From: CAVYVZ01 sp963772065
GTDB taxonomy: Bacteria > Acidobacteriota > Vicinamibacteria > Vicinamibacterales > UBA2999
Length of the DNA stretch: 64,000 nucleotides
NCBI GenBank assembly: GCA_963772065.1
Contig: CAVYVZ010000008.1
Span: forward strand, 62,001 to 126,000
Direction: 5' to 3'
Positions 1-8,726 of the stretch are shown here, one piece after another; the stretch's first letter is position 1; each line of letters begins with the position of its first letter. The notes beneath the pieces were generated by a model, which was given only the letters and a program-made list of their open reading frames with translations, was not told the origin of the DNA and ran no database searches. The translations under genes were made by a program, and so were the position numbers.

Positions 1-815
1 ATCTGCAGAAGGGAGCCTTCTTCGCCGAGGCGCTCTGCGATGCTGTCGCGCAGCTCGCCGCTCGGGTTCAGGCGCGTGTCGAGGAGGTGACGGGGCATGA
101 CATTGCCGAGGGCCTTGAGCATCGACTGCTTCACGCCTGGATGCTCTCGCTCGAGGTCGAGGATCAAGCGCTTCACGCGCTGGCGCTGGAGGCTCAGGTC
201 GCCGCACGCCGGGCAGCAGCAACCGATGATTGGCAGCTCGCGCTCCTTGGTGTACGCCCGTGCCTCGTCTTCCGTCACGTAGGCGAACGGCCGGATCACG
301 ACGTGTTCGCCGGTGTCGGAGACCAGCCGGGCGGGCATCGCCTTCAGCGCTCCGGCGAAGAACAGGTTGAGGAGCAGCGTTTCGATGAAGTCATCGAGAT
401 GGTGGCCGAGCGCAATCTTGGTCGCGCCAACCTCGTGCGCCAGCCGATAGAGGACGCCGCGCCGCAGCCGCGCGCACAGGGAGCACGGCGTCGCGTTCGC
501 CTCGAGGATGTCGTCCATGACCTCCCCGATGGTGGTGTGCTCGATCTTCAACTCCCAGCCATGCTCGGCGCACGTCGCCGCGATGAGGTCGTGCTTGTAT
601 TCCTTGTAGCCCGAGTCGACGTTGACCGACACAATCGTGAAGTCGATTGGCGCCTTCTTCCGTAGGACATCGAGCATCTGGAGGAGCGCCCAGCTGTCCT
701 TCCCTCCGGACAAGCCGACCATCACGCGGTCGCCGTCTTCAATCAGGTTGAAGTCGGTGATCGCTTTCGTGGTCTTCTTCGCGATTCTGGCTTCGAGCGC
801 GCTCCGATACGACAT
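1..815 (-). CDS. ttcA: TtcA-like tRNA 2-thiocytidine(32) synthetase, 3' end cut by window edge
   Basis: Cytoplasmic PP-loop ATPase that thiolates cytidine 32 of tRNAs using an iron-sulfur cluster and sulfur from a cysteine desulfurase. The translation from ATG at 815 shows the PP-loop SGGKDS near residue 38, then the paired cysteines of a PCSLC motif and a second Cys-rich stretch (GCCCPACG) near residue 205, all typical of TtcA rather than TilS or MnmA. An AAAGG ribosome site lies just upstream of the ATG. About 271 residues are visible and the frame is still open at base 1, so the C-terminus lies outside the window. It is transcribed away from the glycosyltransferase gene behind it with a 40 bp gap. 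Family assignment is secure; TtcA versus a close paralogue is less so. Confidence 0.85.
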   Translation of the reverse strand, partial: MSYRSALEARIAKKTTKAITDFNLIEDGDRVMVGLSGGKDSWALLQMLDVLRKKAPIDFTIVSVNVDSGYKEYKHDLIAATCAEHGWELKIEHTTIGEVMDDILEANATPCSLCARLRRGVLYRLAHEVGATKIALGHHLDDFIETLLLNLFFAGALKAMPARLVSDTGEHVVIRPFAYVTEDEARAYTKERELPIIGCCCPACGDLSLQRQRVKRLILDLEREHPGVKQSMLKALGNVMPRHLLDTRLNPSGELRDSIAERLGEEGSLLQ

Positions 816-855
816 TCGCCTTTCAGTGTAACCTGCCCGCTACCCTGGTTCCGAG

Positions 856-1605
856 TTATGCGGTTGCCTCGCGCACTTCGCGTATTTCGTAGAGCGGCTC
901 GGCGGCCGTCTCCTCTTCGAGCGCCTCGCGCATCAGACGGCGGAGCGTCAGGAGATCGCCGATCACCCGGAACGTGCGGGACAGACCGTACTTCGATCGT
1001 CCGTGCTGCCGAGGGCGATGCGTGACCTCCAGCTCCGTCACGCGAGGGCCAATCTGACTGGCCAGGGCCGGCAGGTATCGGTGCATGCCGTGGCGCAGCT
1101 TCAGCGGCTTCACGACCTCCGCCCGGAACATTTTGAGCGAGCAGCCGTTGTCGTGGAGCCAGATCCCGGTGACGAGTCCAATCAACCAGTTCGCCACGAC
1201 GGACGGCACGTGCCGCGTGAGGAAATCGTCCTTTCGCTTCCTCCGCCACCCCACGACGACATCGTGCGTGGACGCGAGGCTCAACATGCGGGGAATGTCG
1301 TTCGGATCGTTCTGCAGGTCGCCATCGCAGGTGACGATGAGGCGTCCGCGCGCGCGGGCAAAGCCGGCCGCGAATGCCGCCGTCTGGCCGAAATTCCGCC
1401 GGAACCGGACGACCCGTACGAACGGGTCGCGGCTCTGAACCTCGACGAGCTTCCCGAACGTTCCGTCGCCGCTGCCATCGTCGACCATGATGATCTCGTA
1501 GGCCGCGCCGGTGCGGCGCAGCACCGACGTGAGCTCCGCGTGCAATGGCTCGACGTTGCGCTCCTCGTCCATGAGGGGAATGACGATGGAGATGTCGGGG
1601 ATCAC
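856..1605 (-). CDS. Family 2 glycosyltransferase, polyprenol-phosphate (DPM1-like) sugar transferase
   Basis: Soluble GT-A glycosyltransferase predicted to move a sugar from a nucleotide donor to a polyprenyl phosphate carrier at the inner membrane face. Features seen: N-terminal IVIPLMDEERN, MVDDGSGDGT, and the DGDLQNDP metal/nucleotide motif, a combination typical of dolichol-phosphate mannose synthase and ArnC/GtrB relatives. Unlike GtrB it has no C-terminal pair of membrane helices. I chose the GTG at 1605 because it overlaps the TGA of the preceding membrane-protein gene (GTGA), implying translational coupling; a GTG at 1635 would add ten residues. A nearby GT-C-like protein on the opposite strand (2199-3875) could be the user of the lipid-linked sugar; that link is inferred from position. 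Confidence 0.85.
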   Translation of the reverse strand: MIPDISIVIPLMDEERNVEPLHAELTSVLRRTGAAYEIIMVDDGSGDGTFGKLVEVQSRDPFVRVVRFRRNFGQTAAFAAGFARARGRLIVTCDGDLQNDPNDIPRMLSLASTHDVVVGWRRKRKDDFLTRHVPSVVANWLIGLVTGIWLHDNGCSLKMFRAEVVKPLKLRHGMHRYLPALASQIGPRVTELEVTHRPRQHGRSKYGLSRTFRVIGDLLTLRRLMREALEEETAAEPLYEIREVREATA

Positions 1606-2195
1606 GGCTTTGAATTGTAGCGATTCCAGCCCCACCAGCCGAGTGCGCCGAGCGCCAGGAGCGCCGCGAGCGCGATCGCCACGACGCGGCCCTTCGTACG
1701 CATCAGCTCGAGCGCGACATCGCCAAAGTAGATGGCCAGAACGCCGAGGGCGAGGTATCGCGCGCCCCGAGCCGCCGCGATGGCAATTACGAACTGGAGC
1801 GGGCGCACGCCGGCGACGCCGGCCAGCAGCACGAAGAGCTTGAAGGGGGCGGGCGGCGGCAGAATCGCCGGGATCATGAGCGCCATCAGACCGTGACGCT
1901 TATAGAGCGCCAGCGCCCGCTCGACGCTTTTTGCGGGGGCGCGTCTGCTGAGGAACGCCTCGCCGCCTTTCTCCGCCAGGTAGTAGATCGCGTAGCAGCC
2001 GGCGATCGAGCCGAGCGTCGCCATCAGCGCGTAGTACGGCATCCAGGCCTTGTGCTTGGTCACCATCAGCACCACGAGGATGTCGTTGATCTGGGGAAGC
2101 GAGATGAACGAGGAGTCGAGGAAGGCAATTGCGAGGAGGCCCGGGCCGCCGAGGCCCACGGCGAACCCATAGATCCAGCTGATGAACGATTTCAC
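1602..2195 (-). CDS. YqaA/DedA-family (SNARE-associated/VTT) inner-membrane protein
   Basis: Integral membrane protein of about 197 residues in the VTT/DedA superfamily, members of which scramble or flip lipids. Hydrophobic segments lie at about residues 8-28, 45-70, 100-125, 130-150 and 165-190. The motif with FLDSSFISLPQ in the first segment and the proline-rich PAILPPPAPFK turn match YqaA-like proteins. The start is taken as GTG at 2195 because the residues upstream in this frame are not family-like. The stop overlaps the start of the glycosyltransferase (GTGA), so the two are an operon, consistent with a lipid-linked sugar role. Only 3 bp separate it from the chosen divergent start, so at least one of the two starts is probably misplaced. 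Confidence 0.8.
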   Translation of the reverse strand: MKSFISWIYGFAVGLGGPGLLAIAFLDSSFISLPQINDILVVLMVTKHKAWMPYYALMATLGSIAGCYAIYYLAEKGGEAFLSRRAPAKSVERALALYKRHGLMALMIPAILPPPAPFKLFVLLAGVAGVRPLQFVIAIAAARGARYLALGVLAIYFGDVALELMRTKGRVVAIALAALLALGALGWWGWNRYNSKP

Positions 2196-2198
2196 CTG

Positions 2199-3875
2199 AT
2201 GTATGTTGGATCGGCCGTGATTATATCCGACCCTCACCGGCAGGTGTCGCGTCTGCTTGCCGTGATGGCCGGTGTGGCCGGCATCGCAGCGTGGACGATG
2301 CACGCCCAGCGCGGGCTCGTTCTCAGTCACTACGACGCGAAGGCGCATCTCGTCGTCGCCCGCCGCGTCTTCGACAATCTCACGCCCGGCTGGCAGCAGA
2401 TCGGCGCGGTGTGGCTGCCGCTGCCGCACCTGCTCAACATGGTGCCTACTCAGGTCGACTGGTTCTACCAGACTGGAATCGCCGCGTCCGCGCTCTCGAT
2501 CCTGAGCTTCTGCATCTGCGCGTGGGCGACCGCTCGATTGGTCCTTGCGGTGACCGGGTCGGTAGCGGGCGCAGCCGCCTCGGCTGCCGTGCTCGCCCTC
2601 AATCCGAACGTCCTCTACCTCCAGGCCACGCCGATGACGGAGCCGCTGCTCCTCGCCTTGTCGTCGCTGGCAGTGCTGTGGCTGTTCGAGTGGGCGCAGA
2701 CGGATCGAGACGACGTACCGCGGCATCTCGGCCTGGCGCTCGCGGCGCTCGCCTGGACACGCTATGAAGGATGGGCCGTGATTGGCGCTGCCCTCGCTGC
2801 TGCGGCGTTCGCGACATGGCGGCGTGGCGCGTCAGCGCGCGTCGTGGCGATGCGCACGATGCGCCTCGCGTTATGGCCGGGTGTGGCCGTCATCGTGTTT
2901 CTGATCAACAGCCGGATCACTGTGGGCGCCTGGTTCGTGTCGGGCGGCTTTTACGTTCCCGATCCCACGTATCAAGGCAGGCTCGGGCGTTCGTTCGTGG
3001 CGATCTGGTGGGGCACGCACCAGTTGAGCGGCTATGTGATCGAGATCGTCGGGCTGGCCACGGCCGTCGTGCTGATCGCGCGCACGTTCGCCCGGCGGCA
3101 GGACGCGGCGCTGCTCCTGCCGACGGCGCTTCTTGCCGCCGCGGCGCTCCCGTTCTATGCGTTCTTCGAAGGCCACCCATATCGGATCCGCTACATGATG
3201 CCCGTCGTCGGCGCGTGCGCCGCACTCGCCGGAATCGGCGTCGGGATGTTCGGGCGCAAGGCCGCCGCCCTGGGCTGGGTGCTCGCGATTGGGCTCGTGG
3301 CTGCGACCGTCATCGAATCACCGCCGTGGTCGCGTGACGCCCCGCTTCTGCTGGAGGCGCAGTGGGACCGCCCGAACAGCGCCGCCCGCCGCCGCGTGAG
3401 CGCCTGCCTCGCCGGCGAGTACCAGGGCGAAAAGATCCTCGCGAGCATGGGGTCGCTTGCGCACTACATGCAGGAGCTCTCGCATGAGGGCCTCGACATT
3501 TCTGATTTCGTCAACGAAGGGAACGGCGTGATCTGGGAGATGGCGCTCGAGACGGGGCCGGCGCCGCACGCGGGCTGGATGCTGGTGGAGGAGCAGGCGG
3601 AAGGCGGCGACGTTCTCGCGCAACTCATCCGCCAGCGCCCAAACTTTCTGGACGGCATGACGCGCACCTGTGACGGCGGTGGAGTCACTCTCTATCGTAA
3701 GGCAAAAGGCAAAAGGCAAAAGGTAAAAGGTAAAAGGCAAATGATGATTCCTACGAGTTGCATCGAAGCGAGCGTGCTGCTTCGAAGGCACTCGCGTGAA
3801 TCACAATTTACCTTTTACCTTTTACCTTTTGCCTTGTATCAACGTCCGAATCGCATACCGATGGTGAACGAGTAA
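2199..3875 (+). CDS. GT-C-type polytopic membrane glycosyltransferase-like protein (ArnT/PMT superfamily)
   Basis: Protein of about 558 residues with roughly ten hydrophobic segments followed by a periplasmic C-terminal region. An early acidic motif (SHYDAKAHL) follows the first membrane helix, as in GT-C enzymes that use polyprenyl-phosphate sugars, with a conserved-looking WLPLPHLL stretch after it. No acceptor can be named. Start choices are ATG 2199 (used), GTG 2217 or ATG 2265. The reading frame runs straight into a word array: after residue VTLYR the tail becomes lysine/arginine-rich KGKRQ repeats and ends at a TAA beyond the hairpin, where it overlaps the beta-barrel gene on the other strand. 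The native stop was therefore probably lost when the array arrived. Confidence 0.7.
   Translation: MYVGSAVIISDPHRQVSRLLAVMAGVAGIAAWTMHAQRGLVLSHYDAKAHLVVARRVFDNLTPGWQQIGAVWLPLPHLLNMVPTQVDWFYQTGIAASALSILSFCICAWATARLVLAVTGSVAGAAASAAVLALNPNVLYLQATPMTEPLLLALSSLAVLWLFEWAQTDRDDVPRHLGLALAALAWTRYEGWAVIGAALAAAAFATWRRGASARVVAMRTMRLALWPGVAVIVFLINSRITVGAWFVSGGFYVPDPTYQGRLGRSFVAIWWGTHQLSGYVIEIVGLATAVVLIARTFARRQDAALLLPTALLAAAALPFYAFFEGHPYRIRYMMPVVGACAALAGIGVGMFGRKAAALGWVLAIGLVAATVIESPPWSRDAPLLLEAQWDRPNSAARRRVSACLAGEYQGEKILASMGSLAHYMQELSHEGLDISDFVNEGNGVIWEMALETGPAPHAGWMLVEEQAEGGDVLAQLIRQRPNFLDGMTRTCDGGGVTLYRKAKGKRQKVKGKRQMMIPTSCIEASVLLRRHSRESQFTFYLLPFALYQRPNRIPMVNE
3698..3838. repeat. Inverted word array A (AAAAGGC/AAAAGGT)
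   Basis: The left arm (3698-3742) is a run of AAAAGGC and AAAAGGT units. The right arm (3804-3838) is the complementary CCTTTT(A/G) run. The 60 bp between also pairs partly (CGAAGC with GCTTCG), so the whole block can fold as one long hairpin between two convergent genes. It supplies the C-terminal tail of the upstream membrane protein and abuts the stop codon of the downstream gene. Confidence 0.85.
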
Positions 3876-4537
3876 GTCCAGCCACCGAGATCGATCTTCG
3901 GACCGAGGAACTCCTCGGGAAGGTCTGCCTCCGCCGAGTGATACCGCACTTCTCCGCCAACGGAGTACGAGTCCGCCGCGAAGCGAATCCCGCCGAACGC
4001 GATCGGGCCTGTCGCGTTGCCGTCGGCGACATAGCGCTCGCGGAAGATGCTGTCGTCCCGGAAATCGACGAACTCACCGTCTTCGCTGTACCGCCAGTTG
4101 AAGATGCCGAGCCCCGCGCCGAAGTAGGGCTGAACGCTGTTTGACTGGCCGAGCGGCAGCACGCGCACCGTGAAGCTGACGGGCACGAGGCGCAGCCGGA
4201 GATCCTGATCGATCTCCGTACCGTCGTCATCGACGAAATCTTCGTAGACCGTGGGCACCGTGCGCCGATAGAAGCCGATGCCCGCACCAGCCTCGAAGTG
4301 CTGTCCGATTGGAATCAGCCATTCACCGCTGACCGAGCCGCCGGTGAAGTCGCCCATCTCGAACACGAGGAAATCGCGATTCTCGACGAGCGTGTCGCCC
4401 GAGACGCGCGCGTCGAATCCGCGCGGCGAGAAACCGCCGAGCGTGAAGTTCAGTGTCTGTTGGGCCGCGACCGGGGCTGGTATGGCCGCGACGCACGCAC
4501 CGGCGAGCAGCAATGAGGACGCAAGACGTGTCACCAT
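3839..4537 (-). CDS. Secreted outer-membrane beta-barrel protein
   Basis: Protein of 232 residues with a clear signal peptide (residues 1-25, cleavage after PVAAQ). Alternating amphipathic strands with glycine- and aromatic-rich segments follow (for example the FGAGLGIFNW and FTIGMRF regions), as in small porin-like beta-barrels of the OmpW/OmpA-barrel type. The last strand ends MRFGR, close to the terminal aromatic expected for BAM recognition. No enzymatic motif is visible. The 3' end touches word array A. Its function is unknown; a structural or small-solute pore role is an inference from the fold only. Confidence 0.7.
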   Translation of the reverse strand: MVTRLASSLLLAGACVAAIPAPVAAQQTLNFTLGGFSPRGFDARVSGDTLVENRDFLVFEMGDFTGGSVSGEWLIPIGQHFEAGAGIGFYRRTVPTVYEDFVDDDGTEIDQDLRLRLVPVSFTVRVLPLGQSNSVQPYFGAGLGIFNWRYSEDGEFVDFRDDSIFRERYVADGNATGPIAFGGIRFAADSYSVGGEVRYHSAEADLPEEFLGPKIDLGGWTYSFTIGMRFGR

Positions 4538-4619
4538 GCCGCCCCAGAGAGCACGGCGTATGCCAGCGGCTCAGGTGAAAACACGCATGTTCCGAGGAGT
4601 GGCCTGTCGCTCCCGAAGG

Positions 4620-5390
4620 TCAGTCCGTCCTGTTTCGAGAACGAAACTCTCGGACTACGCCGAGCATCTGCGCGTGCAGCTGATCGTTGGCGGCGATCAG
4701 GTGCCCGGCCGCCGCGTCGAACGGCGCGCCATCGATGCCGGTGATGCGTCCGCCCGCCTCCTCGATGAGGAGCGCGCCCGCCGACACGTCCCACGGCTTC
4801 AGATGCTGCTCCCAGAATCCGTCGAAGCGTCCCGCGGCGACGTAGCACATATCGATGGCGGCCGAACCCAGGCGCCGCACCGCACGCGCACGCGCGAGGA
4901 ACTCGCCGAAGAGGGCGACGAGCTCGGTGGAGTTCCTGTGCACGTCATAGGGAAACCCCGTCACGAGCAGGGCGTCGAGCAGCTGGTCGGTCGGCGATAC
5001 GCGCAGCGGAGTCCCGTTCATCCGCGCGCCCTCGCCCCGCTCGGCCGTGAACAGCTCCTTCCGAGTTGGATCGTAGATGGCGCCCACGACCGCCCGGCCG
5101 TCCGCCTCGAGCGCGAGCGACGAGCAGAAGATCGGAAGACCGTGCGCGTAGTTCGTCGTGCCATCGAGCGGATCGAAGACCCACCGGAATGGCGACGGCG
5201 TCCGCGCGCTGCTCGTGGCGCCGAGCTCCTCGGCAAGAATATCGTGCGTCGGAAAGCGCTCGGCGAGCACGGCCCGGCACATCCGCTCGCACTCGAGGTC
5301 CACCTCGGTGACGAGATCGATCGCGCCTTTCTTGTCGATGCGGAAGCCGGTGGCGCGCCGCTCCATCTGGATGGCGCCAGCCTTCAGCAC
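4620..5390 (-). CDS. Inositol-1-monophosphatase family phosphatase (SuhB/HisN-like)
   Basis: Magnesium-dependent sugar-phosphate phosphatase. The full metal site is visible: AEEL (Glu), DPLDGTTN (two Asp) and KPWDVSAG (Asp). Substrate could be inositol phosphate, histidinol phosphate or 3'-phosphoadenosine phosphate; sequence alone does not decide. The GTG at 5390 is the first common start, but the residues just upstream (DPLFLATATEIV) look like the usual N-terminal helix, so translation may begin at a CTG at 5429, which would overlap the end of the anti-sigma gene and suggest coupling. Located directly downstream of an RsbW-like kinase on the same strand. Confidence 0.82.
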   Translation of the reverse strand: MLKAGAIQMERRATGFRIDKKGAIDLVTEVDLECERMCRAVLAERFPTHDILAEELGATSSARTPSPFRWVFDPLDGTTNYAHGLPIFCSSLALEADGRAVVGAIYDPTRKELFTAERGEGARMNGTPLRVSPTDQLLDALLVTGFPYDVHRNSTELVALFGEFLARARAVRRLGSAAIDMCYVAAGRFDGFWEQHLKPWDVSAGALLIEEAGGRITGIDGAPFDAAAGHLIAANDQLHAQMLGVVREFRSRNRTD

Positions 5391-5421
5391 GATCTCGGTC
5401 GCTGTGGCGAGGAAGAGGGGA

Positions 5422-5880
5422 TCAGTCAGTGGCCTGGGATTCCGATGAGTGCGCCGCGACCCGCTTGATCATCACCATCTCCATGCCGCCTTCGGGCGCG
5501 CGCTGCAGCCGCATCTCGTCCATGAAATTGCGGATCAGGAAGATGCCCCGCCCGCTCGACTTCAGCATGTTCTCGGGCGCGAGCGGATCGGGCAGCGTGG
5601 CGGGGTCGAAGCCGGGTCCCTGGTCGCGGACCCGGATCGCGATGCCGGGCCCTTCGTGCGCCAGCGGCGTGAACTCCACGAAGACGCGCTTGTGCTCGTC
5701 GTTCGCATTGCCATGCTTGATGGCGTTGATCACCGACTCGCGCACCGCGACGCCCACCCAATGGAGCGAATCGTCATCCAGGCCCGCCATCCGCCCGACG
5801 TGGTCGCTGACCACCTGAACGAAATCGAGCATGTCGAACGCGCTTCGAAAATCGAGGCGGACCGTGGTCCCGTTGGTCAT
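5422..5880 (-). CDS. RsbW-like anti-sigma factor / GHKL ATPase
   Basis: Single-domain GHKL (HATPase_c) protein of 152 residues of the RsbW/SpoIIAB type, which binds a sigma factor or phosphorylates an anti-anti-sigma partner. The N-box (ESVINAIKHGN), G1 (DQGPGFDP) and G2 (SGRGIFLI) motifs are all present in order. No anti-anti-sigma (STAS) partner or sigma factor lies next to it here, so the partner is elsewhere. The start at ATG 5880 gives a sensible N-terminus. It is followed almost immediately by the inositol-phosphatase gene, probably in one transcript. Confidence 0.85.
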   Translation of the reverse strand: MTNGTTVRLDFRSAFDMLDFVQVVSDHVGRMAGLDDDSLHWVGVAVRESVINAIKHGNANDEHKRVFVEFTPLAHEGPGIAIRVRDQGPGFDPATLPDPLAPENMLKSSGRGIFLIRNFMDEMRLQRAPEGGMEMVMIKRVAAHSSESQATD

Positions 5881-5969
5881 CGGGTGGCCCGATTATACGG
5901 AGTGCCGTGTGTTGGGCGCAAAGTCCTGAGTGCGCACTGGTGCACGTCGAGGCTGTTATAGTCTCGGAT

Positions 5970-7278
5970 ATGTCTTCGACCGGCGCCGTGACGGTCTACC
6001 CGACCGCTCGCGTGCGCGGCCGTGTCCGCCTGCCGGGCGACAAGTCGATCTCGCATCGCTACGCCATCCTCGCCGCCATTGCCGACGGGCCGTCGATTAT
6101 CCACGGCTTCTCCACCGGCGCGGACTGTGCGTCGACGGTAACGTGCCTTCGATCCCTCGGCGTCGCCATCGATGATGCGGGCCGCGACTCGGAGCGCGGG
6201 CCTACCCTGCACATCGCGGGGCGCGGCCTCGGCGGCCTGCGGGCCCCTGCCACGGTGCTCGACGCCGGCAACTCCGGCAGCACCATGCGGATGCTCGCGG
6301 GCCTCCTCGCGGCGCACCCCTTCGATTCGACCCTCGACGGCGATAACTCGCTCCGCCGGCGGCCGATGCGCCGGGTGATCGCGCCGCTCGAGGGCATGGG
6401 CGCCCGTATCACGGCCACCGACAATCGGCCGCCGATCACGGGTACATGGGACTGCGGCGATTCGACCCATTGATTTCGCGCCCGAGGTTCCGAGCGCGCA
6501 GGTGAAGAGCGCGGTCCTCCTGGCCGGCCTGCAGACAGATGGCATCACACGCGTGCGCGAACGTGTCTCTACCCGTGATCATACGGAGCGCGCGCTCGAG
6601 GCGTTCGGCGCCCGCGTCGATCGCCAGGGGGATGCCGTCGCGCTCGCGGGGCGGCAGCGCCTGTCCGGCCGCATGCTCGATGTACCCGGCGACATTTCGT
6701 CGGCGGCCTTCTGGCTCTCCGCCGCGGCCGCGCTGCCGGGGTCGGACGTCGTGCTCGCCCATGTCGGCCTGAACCCGACGAGAACCTCCATGCTGGACGT
6801 CCTGCGCCGCATGGGGGCTCAGATTGACGCCGAGATCGACCACGAGCAGGCGCACGAACCCGTGGGGACGATCCGTGTGCGGCATCGAACCGTCGAACCC
6901 GCCGTGATTGTCCCGTCCGAAGTGCCAGGTATTATCGACGAGCTTCCCGTCCTCGCCGCGCTGGCCACGCACGGAGGCGACCTGGCGGTCAGTGGCGCGG
7001 AGGAGCTGCGCGTGAAAGAGAGCGACAGGATATCGGCCCTCGCCGCGGGGCTGCGGGCGCTCGGAGGCACGATCGACGAGCGGCACGACGGGTTCCACGT
7101 CCGCGGCGACACGCGGCTCACCGGCGGCGAGGCGGATGCGAACGGCGACCACCGCCTGGCGATGGCCTTCGCGATTGCGGCCCTGGGCGCCAGCGGTCCG
7201 ACCACCATCCACGGAGCGGCCGCCGCCACGGTGTCCTATCCAGAATTCTTCGACGTGCTGGAGTCGCTGCGTGGGTGA
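5970..7278 (+). CDS. aroA: 5-enolpyruvylshikimate-3-phosphate synthase, interrupted by one frameshift
   Basis: Sixth step of the shikimate pathway: joins phosphoenolpyruvate to shikimate-3-phosphate. The first frame (ATG 5970) has LPGDKSISHRY and the NSGSTMRML active-site loop, then hits a stop at 6471. The second frame resumes with RPIDFAPEVPSAQVKS and carries RVKESDRI and the GDHRLAM motif to 7278. Removing one G from the GGG run at about 6437-6442 joins the two exactly, so the break is a single-base insertion, most likely an assembly error. About 435 residues when repaired, the normal length. The shikimate kinase fusion gene follows 12 bp downstream, so both belong to one aromatic amino acid operon. 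Confidence 0.9.
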
Positions 7279-7290
7279 CGCACGAAGCGG

Positions 7291-8538
7291 ATGAGGACCG
7301 ACAAGCTGTATCTCGTCGGCTTCATGGGCGCGGGCAAGACCACGGTGGCGCGGGCGCTCGGCAAGCGGATCGGCTGGCGTGTCGAGGATGTGGACGAACG
7401 GATCGAGACGCGCGAGCGCCGCACGGTCGCCGCGATCTTCGCTCAGGAGGGCGAGTCGCGCTTCCGGCAGGTCGAGCGTGACGTGATCAGAGAGCTGTTG
7501 CCGATGCGGGACACGATCGTGGCGGCGGGCGGCGGCACTTTTGCGGAGGCGGACAACCGCTCCGCGATGCTGGCCGACGGAGCGGTGGCGTGGCTCGATG
7601 TGCCGTTCGAGCGTCTCGTCGATCGCGTTCCGCCGGACGGCCGACGTCCGCTGGCGTCGGATCGTTCGCAGATGGAGCAGCTGTACGAGCGACGGCAGCT
7701 CGCGTACAGGCAGGCGCACCTTCGCGTCGACGCGGTACAACCGGTCGACGAGATCGTCGAGCGCCTGCTCGAATGGATTGGGTACCAGCGTCCGATGCGC
7801 TACCTCGTTCTGAGTGACATTCACGCCAACCTGGAGGCGCTCGACGCAGCCATGGCGGCCAGCGCCGGCGCACAATGCGACCGCGTCCTGCTGCTTGGCG
7901 ATCTCGTCGGCTATGGCGCCGACCCGAACGCCGTCGTCGATCGGGTTCGCGCGATGGCCGACGTCGTCGTCATCCGCGGCAATCACGACAAGGTTGCCGC
8001 GGGTGTGGAGTCCGTGGAGGGCTTCAACCATATGGCGCGGCTTGCGATCGCGTGGACCGCGAACGCCCTCACCGAGGACAACCGCGCGTACCTCGCCGGG
8101 CTCCCCTCGGGGCCCATCGACGTCGATCCGATGATCGAGATCTGCCACGGTACGCCGTTCGACGAAGACGTATACATCTTCGACGACCTCGACGCGTTAC
8201 GGTCGATTCGCACGAGCCACCGGCCGCTTTGTCTGTACGGGCACACACACGTGCCGGCGGCCTTTCAGCTGCATGGCGATCAGCTACAGCTCATTGGTCC
8301 GCCCCGCGGCGAACGCTTCCGCCTGTCGATCGACGAGGATGGGCGGTATCTCGTCAACTGCGGCTCGGTCGGCCAGCCGCGTGACGGCGACCCGCGGGCG
8401 GCGTATGCGCTCGTCGACACCGACGCCCGCACGCTCACCGTCTTTCGGGTCGTCTACGACGTCGCCACTGCGCAAAACAAGATTCTTGCAGCGGGACTCC
8501 CCGAGGTCCTCGCCCAGCGTTTGGGTATGGGACGCTGA
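7291..8538 (+). CDS. aroK: Shikimate kinase fused to a YfcE/MPE-type metallophosphoesterase
   Basis: One 415-residue frame with two enzymes. Residues 1-167 are shikimate kinase: Walker A GFMGAGKTT, the DVDERIE substrate motif, and GGGTF. Residues 169-415 are a calcineurin-like phosphoesterase: LSDIHANLEAL, GDLVGYG, RGNHDK, and GHTHVPA metal-ligand motifs all present. The junction reads EWIGYQRPMRY, and the internal ATG there could allow separate translation of the second domain. No indel is needed to explain the join, unlike the frameshifted genes nearby. The substrate of the esterase domain is unknown. The gene lies 12 bp after aroA. Confidence 0.85.
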   Translation: MRTDKLYLVGFMGAGKTTVARALGKRIGWRVEDVDERIETRERRTVAAIFAQEGESRFRQVERDVIRELLPMRDTIVAAGGGTFAEADNRSAMLADGAVAWLDVPFERLVDRVPPDGRRPLASDRSQMEQLYERRQLAYRQAHLRVDAVQPVDEIVERLLEWIGYQRPMRYLVLSDIHANLEALDAAMAASAGAQCDRVLLLGDLVGYGADPNAVVDRVRAMADVVVIRGNHDKVAAGVESVEGFNHMARLAIAWTANALTEDNRAYLAGLPSGPIDVDPMIEICHGTPFDEDVYIFDDLDALRSIRTSHRPLCLYGHTHVPAAFQLHGDQLQLIGPPRGERFRLSIDEDGRYLVNCGSVGQPRDGDPRAAYALVDTDARTLTVFRVVYDVATAQNKILAAGLPEVLAQRLGMGR

Positions 8539-8595
8539 GCTCACGCGGCGTGTCCGCTTCGCTCGTTGATTCTCGTGACAATCCTTGTCACGTAC

Positions 8596-8690
8596 GGGCC
8601 ACGAAGAACACGAAGGTCACGAAGCACACGAAGCGCGTCTTGAATTTGATGATCTTCGTGTCTTCGTGATCTTCGTGGCCTTCGTGGTTG
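8596..8690. repeat. Inverted word array B (CACGAAG)
   Basis: The left arm (8596-8635) repeats CACGAAG/ACACGAAG. The right arm (8650-8690) repeats the complement CTTCGTG. Fewer than 20 bp lie between, so it folds as a hairpin between the convergent aroK-fusion and ccm-end genes. Translated, it gives the His-Glu-rich HEEHEGHE pattern. No gene between the arms. Confidence 0.85.
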
Positions 8691-8726
8691 CTTTCGACCA
8701 GCGCGGCCATGAGAGTCATCGGAGTC

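Noticed and set aside
1602..2726. Extended 374-residue version of the YqaA-like protein
   Set aside because: The first about 177 residues are Arg/His/Gln-rich shadow sequence antisense to the GT-C gene; GTG 2195 is a better start.
6436..8148. A 570-codon minus-strand frame over aroA and the aroK fusion
   Set aside because: Arg/Asp/His-rich composition and exact antisense position to well-identified genes; no domain.
8596..8690. Array B as a CRISPR or a coding gene rich in His and Glu
   Set aside because: No spacers of regular length, units are degenerate and inverted, and both strands are open only because of the word composition.
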